Positions 34,611-45,430 of a stretch of DNA of 64,000 bases are shown in pieces. The translations under genes were made by a program, and so were the position numbers. Each line of letters opens with the position of its first letter. Positions within the stretch are counted from its first letter, which is position 1. The notes beneath the pieces were generated by a model that made no database searches, was not told the DNA's origin, and saw only the letters and a program-made list of their open reading frames with translations. Where the stretch lies: NCBI GenBank assembly GCA_037176705.1, contig CM073886.1, forward strand, positions 125,642,001 to 125,706,000, in the 5' to 3' direction. The stretch is from Molossus alvarezi (Eukaryota; Chordata; Mammalia; Chiroptera; Molossidae).

Positions 34611-35949
34611 AGGACTACATCAAACTAAAAAGCTTCTGCACAGCAAAAGAAACAATCATCAAAACAAAAAGTGATCCCATTATATGAGAGACCATAATCA
34701 CCAATGATGCATCAGATAAGGGGTTAATTTCCAAAATATATAGAGCGCTCATACAACTCAACAAAAGGAAGACAAAGAACCCAATTAAGAAATGGGCAGA
34801 GGACCTAAATAAGACACCTCTCCAAAAAGGACATACAAATGGCCAAAAGACATATGAAGAAATGCTCAACATCACTAATCATCAGAGAGATGCAAATTAA
34901 AACAACTATGAGGTATCACCTCACACCTGTCAGAATGGCTGCCATCAACAAATCATCAAACAACAAGTGTTGGTGAGGGTGTGGAGAAAAGGGGACTCTA
35001 GTGCACTGCTGGTGGGGATGCAGACTAGTGCAGACACAGTGGAAAACACTATGGTGTTACCTCAGAAAGTTAAAAATTGAACTGCCATTTGACCCAGTGA
35101 TCCCACTTCTAGGCATATACCTTAAGAAACCTGAAACACCAATCAGAAAGAATATATGTATCCCTATGTTCATAGCAGTACTATTTACAATAGCTAAGAT
35201 CTGGAAACAACCCAAGTGTCCATCAGTAGATAAGTGGATTAAAAAGCTGTGATGCATGCACACAATGGAATACTATGCAGCTGTTAGAAAGAAAGATCTC
35301 TTATCCTTTGAGATGGCATGGAAGGACCTTGAGAATATTATGCTAAGCAAATCAAGCCAAGCAGAGAAAGAGAAATATCACATGATCTCACTTATTTGTA
35401 GAATATGAAGAACTAAACAAACTGCTGAACAAAATTAACCCAGAGACATAGAGGTGGGGTACAGACAGACAAGCCTCAGAGGATGGGGGCTTAGGAAAGG
35501 AAGAGATAAACCACAGAACTTACATGCATGTATGCATGACCAATGAACATAGACAACAAAGCTGGGGATGAGGCAGGTGTGGAGGGAAGAGGAGGAGGGT
35601 TTTTGTTTTTGTTTTTATCCTCACCCGAGGACATTTTTCCATTTTTTGTTCAGGTAGAGTGGGAGGGAGAGAGGAACAGAGAGAGAGAGAGAATCATCGA
35701 TGTGAAAGGAACACATCGAGTGGCTGCCACCCGCACAACCAAGCAGGGATGGGGACAAACTGCAACCGAGGTACGCGCCCTTAGCAGGAACCGAACCCGG
35801 GTCTCTCAGGACCGCAGGCCGACACTCTAACCCGCTGAGCCAAACCGGCCAGGGCGAGGAGGAGGGTTTCAATGGGGGAAAAATGAGAAACATCTGTAGC
35901 AAAAACAAATTAATAAATAATTAAATCCTTTAATTGAAGCAAAAAAAAT
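34611..35949 (+). mobile_element. L1 (copy G) with target duplication
   Basis: Forward L1 of about 1.1 kb plus an internal SINE at 35603. ORF2 C-terminal parts are readable ([34 protein letters not shown]). The 17-bp flanks AAAATGGTAATRTTTTC are at 34594..34610 and 35950..35966 with one difference. It is almost identical to copy A at 7.7 kb but lacks copy A's ORF2 deletion. Confidence 0.94.
35603..35855 (-). mobile_element. Ves SINE inside L1 copy G
   Basis: Reverse copy with hairpin ATCCTCACCCGAGGAC. The perfect 14-bp duplication GAGGAGGAGGGTTT lies at 35589..35602 and 35856..35869 in the L1 3' UTR. It is therefore younger than copy G. Confidence 0.95.
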
Positions 35950-36295
35950 AAAATGGTAATGTTTTCTAATATTGTTTTATATTTTTGCTGGTATATAGAA
36001 ATAAAGTACTTTTCTATATTGAATTTCCATTCAGCAAATTTGCTAGATTACTTATTATTAATTTTAATAACTTTATAGCTTCTTCTGGATGTCTTAGGCA
36101 AGTAATACATCATTTGTAAGTAAAGGCAATTTTCTTTCTTTCATTCTCTCATAATTTTGTAATTTTTATTCCTTTTTCTTCTCTTGACTACAACCTTCAA
36201 AACTATGTTAAATAGACATGGCAACAATAGACATCCCCAAATTTAGGTAAGAGTTCTCAAACTTAGGGGAAACTCCACCTCTTCACCCTCTCCTT

Positions 36296-36784
36296 CTTTG
36301 CAATTGCAGAAAAAGTGTTCTTCTGCAGAAATATTTACTTCAGGAAAGGAGTATGAGATGACTTGACCTCTGTGGAGAATCCACACCCCAGGATTGGGTG
36401 ACATTCTTCTCACATTGCTTAGGTCTTTCTACTCAAATGCCCCCTCTTCTATCTTCCTTTGTGGCACATACCATAACCTTCTTATTGTATTTTACATATT
36501 TGTAGGGATTTTTAATTGTCTGCCTCCTTACTAGAATGTGAATTCTATGCGAGGAGGAACTGGAGATGGGTACCGCTCCATCCTCAGTCAATACGTGTTG
36601 AGTAAAAGTTGAATGACCTTGATAGAATACAGCGTGGTATGTGCCACAGAAGAGACTGAAGAGGGGGCATTTGAGTACATAAGCATAGTTAGAAGCACGT
36701 CACCCAATCCTGGGTGTGGGTTCTCTGCAGAGGGCAAGTGACAATTTCACTCCTTTTCTGAAATCAGTATTTGCAATTGCAAAG
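36296..36784. repeat. Long inverted repeat built on L2 3' sequence
   Basis: The left arm at 36296..36473 and right arm at 36634..36784 are reverse complements at roughly three-quarters identity by eye. Exactly shared blocks include CTTTGCAATTGCA, AGGATTGGGTGAC, ACTCAAATGCCCCCTCTTC and GTGGCACATACCA. The 160-bp centre (ATTGTCTGCCTCCTTACTAG, then GTTGAATGA) matches the forward L2 3' end. The left arm also follows L2 order, so the right arm looks like an inverted copy of it. Confidence 0.85.
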
Positions 36785-37859
36785 AATCTAGTTATTTTCT
36801 TAACCACTTTGCAGACCTAGGAAAATGGCACTTTTTTTCCCCATCATCTTCTAGAATGGCAAAGGTCAGACTCGGACCAGAGTCACACAGCGGGAGAGAC
36901 CCCTTAAGCATCTACCGCACGATCTCCGGAACCCACGGTTGGCACTGTCTGCAGTGACGGAACCAAAGTGCTCAATGAACACTTGCTTCATTTGTTGACA
37001 GCCAGCTCCCTGCTCAGATGGCCAGCCAGAGTGCAGATCCAATCAAGTTCCTGGGTCATTTAATTACAAGTTGATGTTTTCCTTTAGCCGGCAGTTCTAA
37101 ATCTCTAGTTATCTAACAGCCAGTTTCTCCCAGGTAAGGGAAAAATTGAACGCGCGGCTGGATAATCATTTGCCATGGTATGAAACAGGAGGGATGCAGG
37201 GAGTGCTGGGGAGTCAGAATTCCTGGTACTAGACCTTAAAGAAACACACAGTTACAAGAGGGAGGCCACGTTTGCAGGAGGGCCCAGTTGGCGTGTTACA
37301 GGGTCTGGTCAATTCGTGCCGGTAGGGAAAGCTTTAGAAGGAAACCTGCCAAGTGATGAAATTAGTTAAGCAACAGGAAGAAGGTGAATTCTTGGAATAC
37401 ACCCTTCCTCTTCTTCTACATGATGCTTTGTCTTCTCTAGAAAATCAGGGGGGAATTTACTGTTCCCCAAAGTTCTTCAAGTGTCTCAGTGGTAGGCTCT
37501 GGAAAAATGGGGGGATTTGCCTAATTAATGGATAGCTGGGAAATGCTTTGAAGAAGACTATCATCAAAGGAGCTGTTTAAATGAAAGGATGGTAGATTGT
37601 ACTGTTATGGTCAAATAGACGAAAAGGATGGTGATGGGAAGTGGTCCAGTAGCTAATCAGGGGGGCTGAGGACCCCTTTCCCACAGTCACAGCTACAGCC
37701 AACACGCACTTTCAGGTCGCCCACTGACAGGGGAGCCTCCGCCGCAGCAGTGAGCTACGACTCTCTCACTAGGCATTCCTTCACAGCACATTGAAATAAA
37801 CCTCATCTGTACGTAGTGATTGCATTGGAGGGGACACAGCAATAATCGGGACCATTTTC
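36785..37859. other. Intergenic stretch, little recognised
   Basis: The words near 36870-36990 (GTCACACAGCGGG, CTCAATGAACACTTG) are MIR- or L2-like but too decayed to place. No gene. Confidence 0.4.
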
Positions 37860-38060
37860 TGAGGACTGAGCTAAGTATTTACCATGTGTATTTTATTTCC
37901 AACCCAAAACAACACTCTGAGACAGGTGTTATTGCTGGGAAAATAGTTATAGCTGGTCACTAACTATTTATTCAGGATAAGTAGTTAGTGACCAGCTATT
38001 GAGTCTTGGACTTGGAATTCAAACCCAGCTCTAACTCCATAGGCTATTCCCCCAACTGTT
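37860..38060 (+). repeat. MIR-like fragment with an embedded hairpin
   Basis: TTTACCATGTGTATTTTATT, ACAGGTGTTATT, and GGAATTCAAACCCAGCTCTA follow MIR-family order. The middle is rearranged into a perfect hairpin: arms ATAGCTGGTCACTAACTA at 37949..37966 and its complement at 37982..37999, with a 15-base loop. Confidence 0.6.
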
Positions 38061-38096
38061 GCTCTATATTGCCCTAAGAGTCCTTATTTTCTTTTT

Positions 38097-38314
38097 CAAA
38101 TGTTTTCTTTTCCTTTATTGATTTTACAGAGAGAGGAAGGGAGAAGGAAAGAGAGAGAGAAACATCAATGAGAGAGAACATCCATTGGCCACCTCCTGCA
38201 TGCCCCCCACTGGGGATCGGGCCCACAACCTGGACATGTGTCCTGATCAGGAATCGAACTGGAGACCTCTTGGTGCATGGGTTTACAGTCAACCACTGAG
38301 CCACATCAGCTGGA
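38097..38314 (-). mobile_element. Ves SINE, simple-tail class
   Basis: Reverse copy; GATCGGGCCCACAACC and AGGAATCGAACTGGAGAC mark the internal boxes in window orientation. A perfect 15-bp duplication CCTTATTTTCTTTTT is at 38082..38096 and 38315..38329. Confidence 0.94.
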
Positions 38315-38413
38315 CCTTATTTTCTTTTTAACTTCCTTATTTTTCCCCTAACATTTTCTATTTATATTTACAGACCAGGGACAAAGTACAGGGCATCTCC
38401 TTGGTGATGGAAA

Positions 38414-38920
38414 ATGTCTCTTTGGTGTACGAACGCTCTAATGCTTCGTACATTGTGCATCACTGTTCTAACATGTGTAGCTTCAGAATTCAATAACGCG
38501 TATAATACTGTGTTTACAAAAGTAACACATTTCCCTTTGGGGCATAGTGCTACTGAGGCACTTCTAGTGCTACAAAAAATATTAAAAGCTATTAAAACTA
38601 ACAATACAAGGGGAAAAATAAAGACAAACAAATACTTGAAGAATATTCTCATAATTTTCAGGAATTCTCTGGGGTATGTTTTCTTCTATGTCCAACCAAT
38701 CCACCCACATTTTTTTTCATCTAATGTTCAGACACTTGCATCACTCAGTCAGGTCACATGGTCAACATTAGATGGTCAAATAGATAACTTTGTACAGGGT
38801 GGCAACATAGTCTGTATAGTCTCCAAATTCAAGCTTATCCCAAATTACTCTCGCACTACCCTTAGATGGAAGCTAGGATTTCCACTTCCTGTTTGGAGTT
38901 CAGTCCTTATCTTCATGTGA
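38414..38920 (+). other. Unassigned 168-codon ATG-to-stop ORF
   Basis: An ATG at 38414 opens 168 codons ending TGA at 38918..38920, in AT-rich intergenic DNA with no repeat I recognise. The peptide is rich in Leu, Ile, Asn and Thr and has a hydrophobic FRNSLGYVFFYV section. I see no domain, no clear signal peptide and no splice context. The reverse strand also has a 94-codon frame over part of it. It may be a chance frame, the ORF of an unfamiliar decayed element, or part of an unannotated transcript. Confidence 0.15.
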
Positions 38921-38959
38921 TTCCTTTGCCAGTTCACCCAATGCATAATTAGGAACTTC

Positions 38960-40330
38960 AATCTTCAGGCAGAAGTCAGAGCGGTGGAACACCGCGGAGC
39001 AGTGTGGACAGAGTGTTGGACTGGGGCACCTTGCCTGGAGCTGACGTTCCAGTGTTGGGGAGATCGACTACAAACACAACAAACAGGGAGTATGTAGTAC
39101 ATCAGACAGTGTGATACATGACACATTAGTTTGATAGAGCTGCATAATGATTTACCACAAAGTGGGTGACTCAAAACAACAAAATTTATTTATTTCATTG
39201 TCTGGGGGCAGGTGTTGGCAGGTCTGTGCTCCCTCTGCAGTCTGGCCAGAATCCTTCCTTGCTTCCGGTGGTAGATGTCAATACTTGGCTTGCAGCTGCC
39301 TCACTCCAGTCTCTGCCTGTGTTGTCACATAGCAGCCTCCCTGTGTGTCTCTGTCTCTTCCACAAAGATACAAATCATATTGGATTAGAACCCACTCTAC
39401 TGACCTCATCTTAACTTGATTAAATCTACAAGGACATTATTTCCAAAGAAGATCACATCCACAAGTACCAGGCATTAGGACTTTCAATGTATCCTTTTGG
39501 GGACACAAGTCAACCTATAACAGAAGCTATGAGAAAAATTAAGCAGGGGACTCAATTCGATGTGTATACAGGAGGAGAGCAGAGGTCAGATGCAGTATTA
39601 CATAAAGCAGCCAAAAGAAGGCTCACTGAAGAGGAGATGTTTGCCTAAGGACCTGAAGATGAGGGAGACAGCTAGTGGATGGCTGGACAGAGCAGATGCA
39701 AAGGCCCTGTGGAACGTACCAGACCCACTCAAAGAGCAGCAAAGAGGCCCGTGTGGCTGAAGAAGAGTGAATAAGGGGTCAAGTAACAGGAGATGAGCTC
39801 TGAGAGGTAACAGGGGAACCAGCGGTACAGACTTGGCTTTTATTCCTTTGAGAAGGGAAGCCCTGAGGAGATTCTGATCAGAAGATAATATTATCCAACA
39901 TCCCTTAGTAGGACCTTCCTGGCCACTGTTGAAAACGGACGACAATGGCGGAGCAGGATGGGGCAGAAGAGGTACAACCTAAAAGGCTACTGAAACCATC
40001 CCGGTGAGAGAGAAGGGTGGTTTGGCCGTGAACATGGTGACATGGGCAGTGTTTGGATGTTTTCTGAAGGTAGAGCTAACAAATCCGCTGACAGATTGGC
40101 TGTGGGGTGTGGGAAAAAAGGGAGGAAACAGGACGGCACAAAGTTTTTGGCGGGAGTAACTAAAACAAGACAGTTGCAAATACCTTTCAGTGTAAATATG
40201 GAAAGAACTGGTCCTGGAGGGGAAATGGCGAGATCACTAGAGGTACTGTTTCCGATCTGGGGGGTACCCAAGTGGATATGTCCCGTGGGGAGCTGGCTGG
40301 GAGCCTGGGAACACAGCTCCCTGCTCCACG
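38960..40330 (-). mobile_element. L2 fragment interrupted by an LTR
   Basis: Reverse L2. The 3' end lies near 38960-39120 (GAGCTGACGTTCCAGTG, the reversed 'cactagaatgtaagctc'). It continues after the LTR with AGAGGAGATGTTTGCCTAAG, GTGGCTGAAGAAGAGTGAAT and GGCTTTTATTCCTTTGAGAA, and ends near CACCCAAGTGGATATGTC-like sequence at about 40275. Ancient and heavily diverged. Confidence 0.7.
39122..39522 (+). mobile_element. MLT2-type ERVL LTR nested in L2
   Basis: ATTAGTTTGATAGAGCTGCA, GTGGGTGACTCAAAACAACA, AATTTATTTATTTCATTGTC, GACCTCATCTTAACTTGATT, TTTCCAAAGAAGATCACATC and TTTTGGGGACACAAGTCAAC follow the MLT2 LTR end to end. It is an isolated LTR of about 400 bp. Confidence 0.85.
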
Positions 40331-41617
40331 TCACCTTGACGAGCGCGGCTGCAAGCGGCCTGCGTGGTCGCGGGACCTCACACAGGGGTCAGGTTTGTCT
40401 GGGGAAACAGCCCAGAGGAAAAGTAGGAGAATTACAGTGTTCTCTCAGGATACAACTTAAGAGTTTATTCACTCATTCAACAGATAGATATTTATTATAG
40501 AGTTGAGGAGTCTCTAGGACTCCACAGGGGAGGGAAAAGGCATGAGTATGTGAAACACAGTTTATTCTTGTATTATTATTTATTAATTATTTCATTATTT
40601 ATTTGTATTACAACCCCAATCCTACTTTTGCCCACCCCTGTGTATTACAAGGACATCCAAGGGGTGAGAAACCAAATTTATAGACCTCATTTAAAAGATC
40701 TTGCTTTCTTATTAGAATAAGACACCCACCGATGAGAGAGATGACCCAGCCAGAATCCCAAATATGCAGGGAGACGAAAGGAAGTGGGTCCTTCAGCAGG
40801 TGGTGGTAGGAGTTGACCCCCATCCCTTTCAGGAAGAGGGCTACTACGGGCTCTGGGAGGACAGGCGCCCCCAGCAGGGCCCACGTGCAACCTGTCTTCA
40901 GGTGGGAAGCGTACTGAGTGTTCTCTCCTCTTTGCCTGAGGAGCAGCCCTGACGGGAGGAGATGCACCTGCCAACACACTGTCTCCACGAAGAGCGACCA
41001 TTCTCCAGGCCATCATTAGCATGATGATCACATGTCTCATGCTACCAGGAAATGGGGCTACAGGTACATGTGTGTAGCTCTGCAAGGTGGAGCTGAAATT
41101 CAAGCACTTACCCCCCAAAAAGCTTTAGTGAGTGTGCAGATTTTCCTCTATTCTTTCCTTGTTTCTCTCCCAGGCTAGTGATCTAGGAAACCCGATAGAA
41201 AGGCATCATGACCTTGAGGTTCAAGGTTGGGGTCCACAGGTGTTTCTTACAATGGGTTCTGTTCTGTTCTCTCCATTCAACCTCCAGTCCCACACCAGGC
41301 ACCCAGGGAAGCCGGTGTGGACGCACCGCACCTCCTCTAGGACATGTGCAGGTTGCTGAGAGATGCTATGAAACTTTAAGGGACTTTGACAAATGTAAAA
41401 TGTCATACAGATCTTAGTTAACTTCCCTATGCCCACCTTAATGAAACACTTTTTTCTCCTTTAAAGTAGTCATGGAATTGACGTTTATTAAATCTTCACT
41501 GATCACTTTACAGAGGAGGAATAGGAGGACAAACTGGTTAATTAGTTGCTTAGACACTTTGCTACCTATAGAAATAGGGGTAGAAGCCAAGTTTCTCCTG
41601 ACCTCGTGGCTTCTTCT
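40331..41617. other. Intergenic stretch, nothing recognised
   Basis: Includes an AT-rich TTATT patch at 40565-40610. The frames at 40608-41118 overlap on opposite strands with no domain. No repeat named. Confidence 0.4.
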
Positions 41618-41839
41618 TCTTTTTTTATTTTTTAGACAGAATGGAAAAGAGGGAGAGAGGGGGATAGAGAGAAACATCAGCATGAGAGAGACACATCAAT
41701 TGGTTGCCTCCCCCATGACCCCAACCAGGGCTGGGGATCAAACCTACAACTCAGATATGTGCTCTTGACCAGGAGTTGAACCCATGACCCTATGGTCTGC
41801 AGGTTGACGCTCTAATAGCTGAGCCAAACCAGCTAGGGT
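41618..41839 (-). mobile_element. Ves SINE, tail-truncated
   Basis: Reverse copy. The head end reads CTGAGCCAAACCAGCTAGGG in window orientation, with CCAGGAGTTGAACCCATGAC. The A-rich tail shows as TTTTTTTATTTTTTAGACAG and lacks the hairpin. Confidence 0.88.
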
Positions 41840-42029
41840 TCTTGACTGATTTTTTATATATTACTCAATACTTCACTGTCACTATTATGGCTGCCAATAT
41901 CTCCAATACTTGTTATACTTATAGCATCAACTTATCGCCCTGCAAGACGCCTCAATGACCCTCTCACTCCAGTCAAGTTACAATCAAACCTTCTTAAGAT
42001 CTTAAAAACCCTTCTAGACACTCTGAGTA

Positions 42030-42290
42030 GAAGGTAGGCTGGTACAACTCGACAGCCACACATTTTGGAGTCCGGCATTTGCCTATGAATCCGGGCTGTC
42101 ACTCACTCACTCTGTGACTTAGAGCGACTGACTAAGCTTCTGGGGATCTCAGTGTTCTCATCTATGAAATGAAGATGATAATACGTATGACAAAGACTTG
42201 TTTTCATGATTGATTGTGATGCTGTATTTAAAGAGTGTAACAAGCACAGAATAACTGATCAATAATAATGATTATTGTTGTTATTTACAA
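42030..42290 (+). repeat. MIR, nearly full length
   Basis: TTTTGGAGTCCGGCATTTGC, CACTCTGTGACTTAGAG, GATCTCAGTGTTCTCATCTA, TGAAATGAAGATGATAATAC and AACTGATCAATAATAATGAT follow MIR from the B-box side to the 3' end. Confidence 0.8.
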
Positions 42291-42769
42291 GGGAAAGCTG
42301 AAAATAAAGCGACAGTCAAGTCGACAAACAGGCAAGATGCAGTTATGAAGTGCAAGGTAAAAACGAAACCCTGGACACAATAGATAAGTGCCTACGAGAG
42401 CCAGTGGGTAGCTGGGCGACTGTGACTAAGTAACTGGCAGAATCAGACACATTGCCCAGCCTGAACCCTTCCATATCTTGTTTTGATGGGGTATCTTTAG
42501 CCCGTAGTACCACGAATTTGAAAACTTACCATTAATAGGTTGGAAGAAGAGAAGCAGGAGGAAGAGGGGGGACACAAAGAAACTTTAGGAGGTACATAGA
42601 GGAATGTAAAGAATATATCGATGCCCCTCAGAACTACCTGTACATAAGAGAGCCTTTTGAAATTGAAAAGAAAATACAGAAATCGTGTCTTGGCATTGTC
42701 CATATAATTACCCACTGGTCTTTTTATCCCTACAGAAAAAAATGTCTACAAATCGGTGCTTTTGCCTGG
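42291..42769. other. Intergenic stretch, nothing recognised
   Basis: No named repeat; short frames only. Confidence 0.4.
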
Positions 42770-43240
42770 AGATGGATCTCGGGGCCTAAGAAGATCCTAC
42801 CAACGCGGGCAGACACGCCCCCACCTGCCCAGCACGCCCATCCCGCCCGCCTGAGGGCCGGCGGCGAAGAATGACTTGCACCAGCAGGCCAGGGCCAGGG
42901 CAGCCGGCACACGTCTGGTGCTGACGGTCCGTGCCCTCCACACTTGGCAGAAATAAACGTTCACAGACTCATCCATTTTATGTCCAGATAAACAGAGGCA
43001 CTTATGGGCAACGGGCCACTTGGGCAGTGGTTTTCCTCCAGCTACTTGTGGAAGCTTCTCTTCCATCCCGTTCACGCCCCTTCCAGCCAAAAGGAAATCT
43101 AGGCTTGGCCGGCAAAGGCCGCGCCCCCTTCAGGCGTGCCCGTGTCCTCCACGGGCTCACTTGGCCTGCTAACGAGGCCCTGGGGGCTGGTGCACGCTTG
43201 TCGCCGCGCCGTGGCCCTGGTGGCTGACTGCAACTGGCAT
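42770..43240. other. GC-rich patch of unknown role
   Basis: About 470 bp clearly richer in G+C and CpG than its surroundings (for example GGGCCGGCGGCGAAG near 42855 and GCCGCGCCGTGGCCC near 43203), with frames open on both strands (42797-43090 minus, 42931-43227 plus). It has no recognised repeat and no matching exon family. It could be an orphan CpG island or chance. Confidence 0.35.
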
Positions 43241-43469
43241 CAAAGCTTCGGAGTTTATTACCATATGTTCCGTTTCCTTTTTTAGCACTGCTGGGCTGTG
43301 CGTTCAGAGGCGAGGTGCTTCCTACTGCCAGGCTGCGGCAGTTTTTAGATGACTTGAGCTATAACAAGAACACTGAGCTTTGTTGAAGACACGAGAACAT
43401 TCGCGCTTATAGGATAACTATGTTTCCACACACGATCGCCTGTCCATATTAAAAGGCTCTGTCAGTGGG

Positions 43470-43627
43470 CCCTGGCTGCTGTGGCTCAGTGGATAGAGCA
43501 CTGGGCCTGCGCACTGAAGGGTCTTGGGTTCAATTCCTAGTCAAGGGCACATACCTGGGTTGCAGGTTCCATCCCTGGTCCCTGTCAGGGTGTGTGCCGG
43601 AGGCAACCAATTGATGTGTCTCTCTCA

Positions 43628-43667
<40 letters not shown>

Positions 43668-43736
43668 CCTTCCACTCTTTCTTTGAAAAAAAAAAAGTCA
43701 ATGGAAAAATATCCTCGGGTGAGGATCAACAAAATA
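43470..43736 (+). mobile_element. Ves SINE with TC microsatellite
   Basis: The head is CCTGGCTGCTGTGGCTCAGT, then TTGGGTTCAATTCCTAGTCA. A TC run of about 40 bases lies near 43628-43668 and the tail hairpin TCCTCGGGTGAGGA near 43712. The flanks AAAAGGCTCTGTCAGTGGGC and AAAAGGCTCCATCAGTGAGC differ at three bases. Confidence 0.92.
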
Positions 43737-43755
43737 AAAAGGCTCCATCAGTGAG

Positions 43756-45054
43756 CCTGGGCAGGTAGAATTTTTCTCTACACTAAACGTACCTCTCCCC
43801 CATCAGCCCCATAATGCGGAGGAAGCCTGTTGGGGTTGGATGGAAGGAAATCTCAGACAGGCATAATGTTTCCCTGTAGCTGGAAGAACAAAATGGATTC
43901 TGCAAATTGACTTCTTGTTTGTTTTTCTGAGACAGTTTTCTGAGGGTCGACATAAGCAAAGAATTTCTCCTTCAAAGTCCGCACTCTGACTGTGAGAAAG
44001 GTCTGTAGAACTAAAATCCCGTAAGCGTTGTCTCTTAAAGCACCAGTGACTTTATTTATAGCCTGTTTTAGAAAACGTTTTACAAGGGTGGCTTTGTTTA
44101 TATTTAAATACCGTGGCCACCCCCACATACCATATAATGTGATCAAACTTACTGGAAAAAAAACTTACGTAGCACTATTTATACCACAGGCAGGAAACGG
44201 CTACAGAGACTATAAATATTAACTTGTTAGTGTAGGGATATAGTTAAACCATGTCTTACATCTTTTTCTTATTCTAAAACTCTTAATAGATTTCTTTCCA
44301 GTTTGTGGTCATGATTCCCAAAAGAAAATTCCAAAGTTGCCCCAGTTTTCTTAGTAACAGAATCAGGTATAAATTGCAGTCCTATATTTCCAAACATCTG
44401 TATCCAAGCAACATATTAAAGTGTGCTGCCAACTGATATAGTATAGTCTGTAGGTAAGCTTGGCTTTACGGTGAGAGACTGAGGGGTGGGGCGGGTGAAG
44501 AAGAAAGGCATAAAAACCAAAGTAAAATAAAGTCACAAGGAAAAGCTACACAGTTTTTAAGTTTTACTTTTCTTACTTTCACTGCTAAATCTTCAAACAA
44601 ACAAACAAAAAATGGTCAGGCTGTTGCTTTTTAATGAATTACTAATTTCTGGGGAATTCATGGTTTTGGATTAAATGATGCTACTTCACTAGATTCTTCT
44701 GTAGCTACCCATTCTAGCCTGAAAGGTAATTCAAGAAGGTTCCCTGGTGGTCATCTGCTTCCTTGGCAAGTAGAAGAGAATCACAGAGAATCACAGAGGC
44801 CAAAGCAGTGATCTTGCGTAAGAAAGACTGTGCAGCAGCCAACTCATCAGCCAGGACTCTAAGAGTAACGTGTTCACTGTTCTGAAAGGGTGCCCGGTAT
44901 GCTAGAACCGGACCTACCCATGCTGAGCACAACCCTTCTTCCTCCAGTGATCCAGGAACCTAAGGCAGTGACTAGCAATTCCGCCTGGAAATCCATATTC
45001 ACTTCCCATTAACTGCTGGACATACACATTCCAGACTCTAAAATTAAGGACACA
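43756..45054. other. Intergenic stretch, nothing recognised
   Basis: No named repeat apart from an AAAC run near 44595. Short frames at 43853-44222 and 44714-44932 lack domains. Confidence 0.4.
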
Positions 45055-45430
45055 CACCAGCTCTGCGGCCTTAGGAAACAAGTTTTACTTTCTTTAAGTC
45101 TTAGCCACCTCATCTTCAAAACAGGAATAAGGAGGCGAGGGAATCCAGACTTGTTTAATGGGCACAGAGTTTCAGCTAGGAGATGGAAAGTTCTGGGGAT
45201 GGATGGAGGAATGGTTCTACCACAACCTTAATGTACAGAATGATACTTTAAAATGCTTAAAATGCTACGTTTTCTGTACTATGCATTTTGCTACAATTAA
45301 CAACAACAACAAAAACCAGGAAGAGTAGTAGTACCCCATTGGGAATGTTTCGAGAACCACACGAGATAATGAGCAGTCTGCACGTGGCTGGCACATAGGA
45401 AGTGCTCAGCAAAGGGCCGTGATGATTGCT
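45055..45430 (+). repeat. MIR split by an old L1 3' end
   Basis: MIR parts at about 45055-45135 (GCCTTAGGAAACAAGTTT, CACCTCATCTTCAAAACAGG) and 45315-45430 (GTAGTACCCCATTGG, CACGTGGCTGGCACATAGGA, AGTGCTCAGCAAAG) are in register. An L1M 3' end lies between them. Confidence 0.75.
45155..45305 (+). mobile_element. Old L1 3'-end fragment inside MIR
   Basis: TTAATGGGCACAGAGTTTCA, AAGTTCTGGGGATGGATGGA, ACAACCTTAATGTACAGAAT, ending in ACAATTAACAACAACAAC. This is the 3' UTR of an L1M-class element with its A-rich tail. Confidence 0.7.

Larger units (their letters stand above)
30180..36255 (-). mobile_element. Old L1 carrying a nest of later insertions
   Basis: Reverse-orientation old L1 pieces lie at 30180-30350, about 30600-30640, 30928-31457, 32894-33632, 34436-34610 and 35950-36255. 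The 3' end reads TTTTTCAATTACAGTTTACA then TTTCAGGTGTACAGCATAGT in window orientation. Further right come ORF2 sections such as GTCTGGCTCCTTAGAG, TTTGTATTCCCACCAGCAG and AGTTCTTTATATGTTCAGGA, in consistent order. It was opened by three younger L1s, a SINE at 30351 and a GC-rich segment at 30640-30908. Confidence 0.82.
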
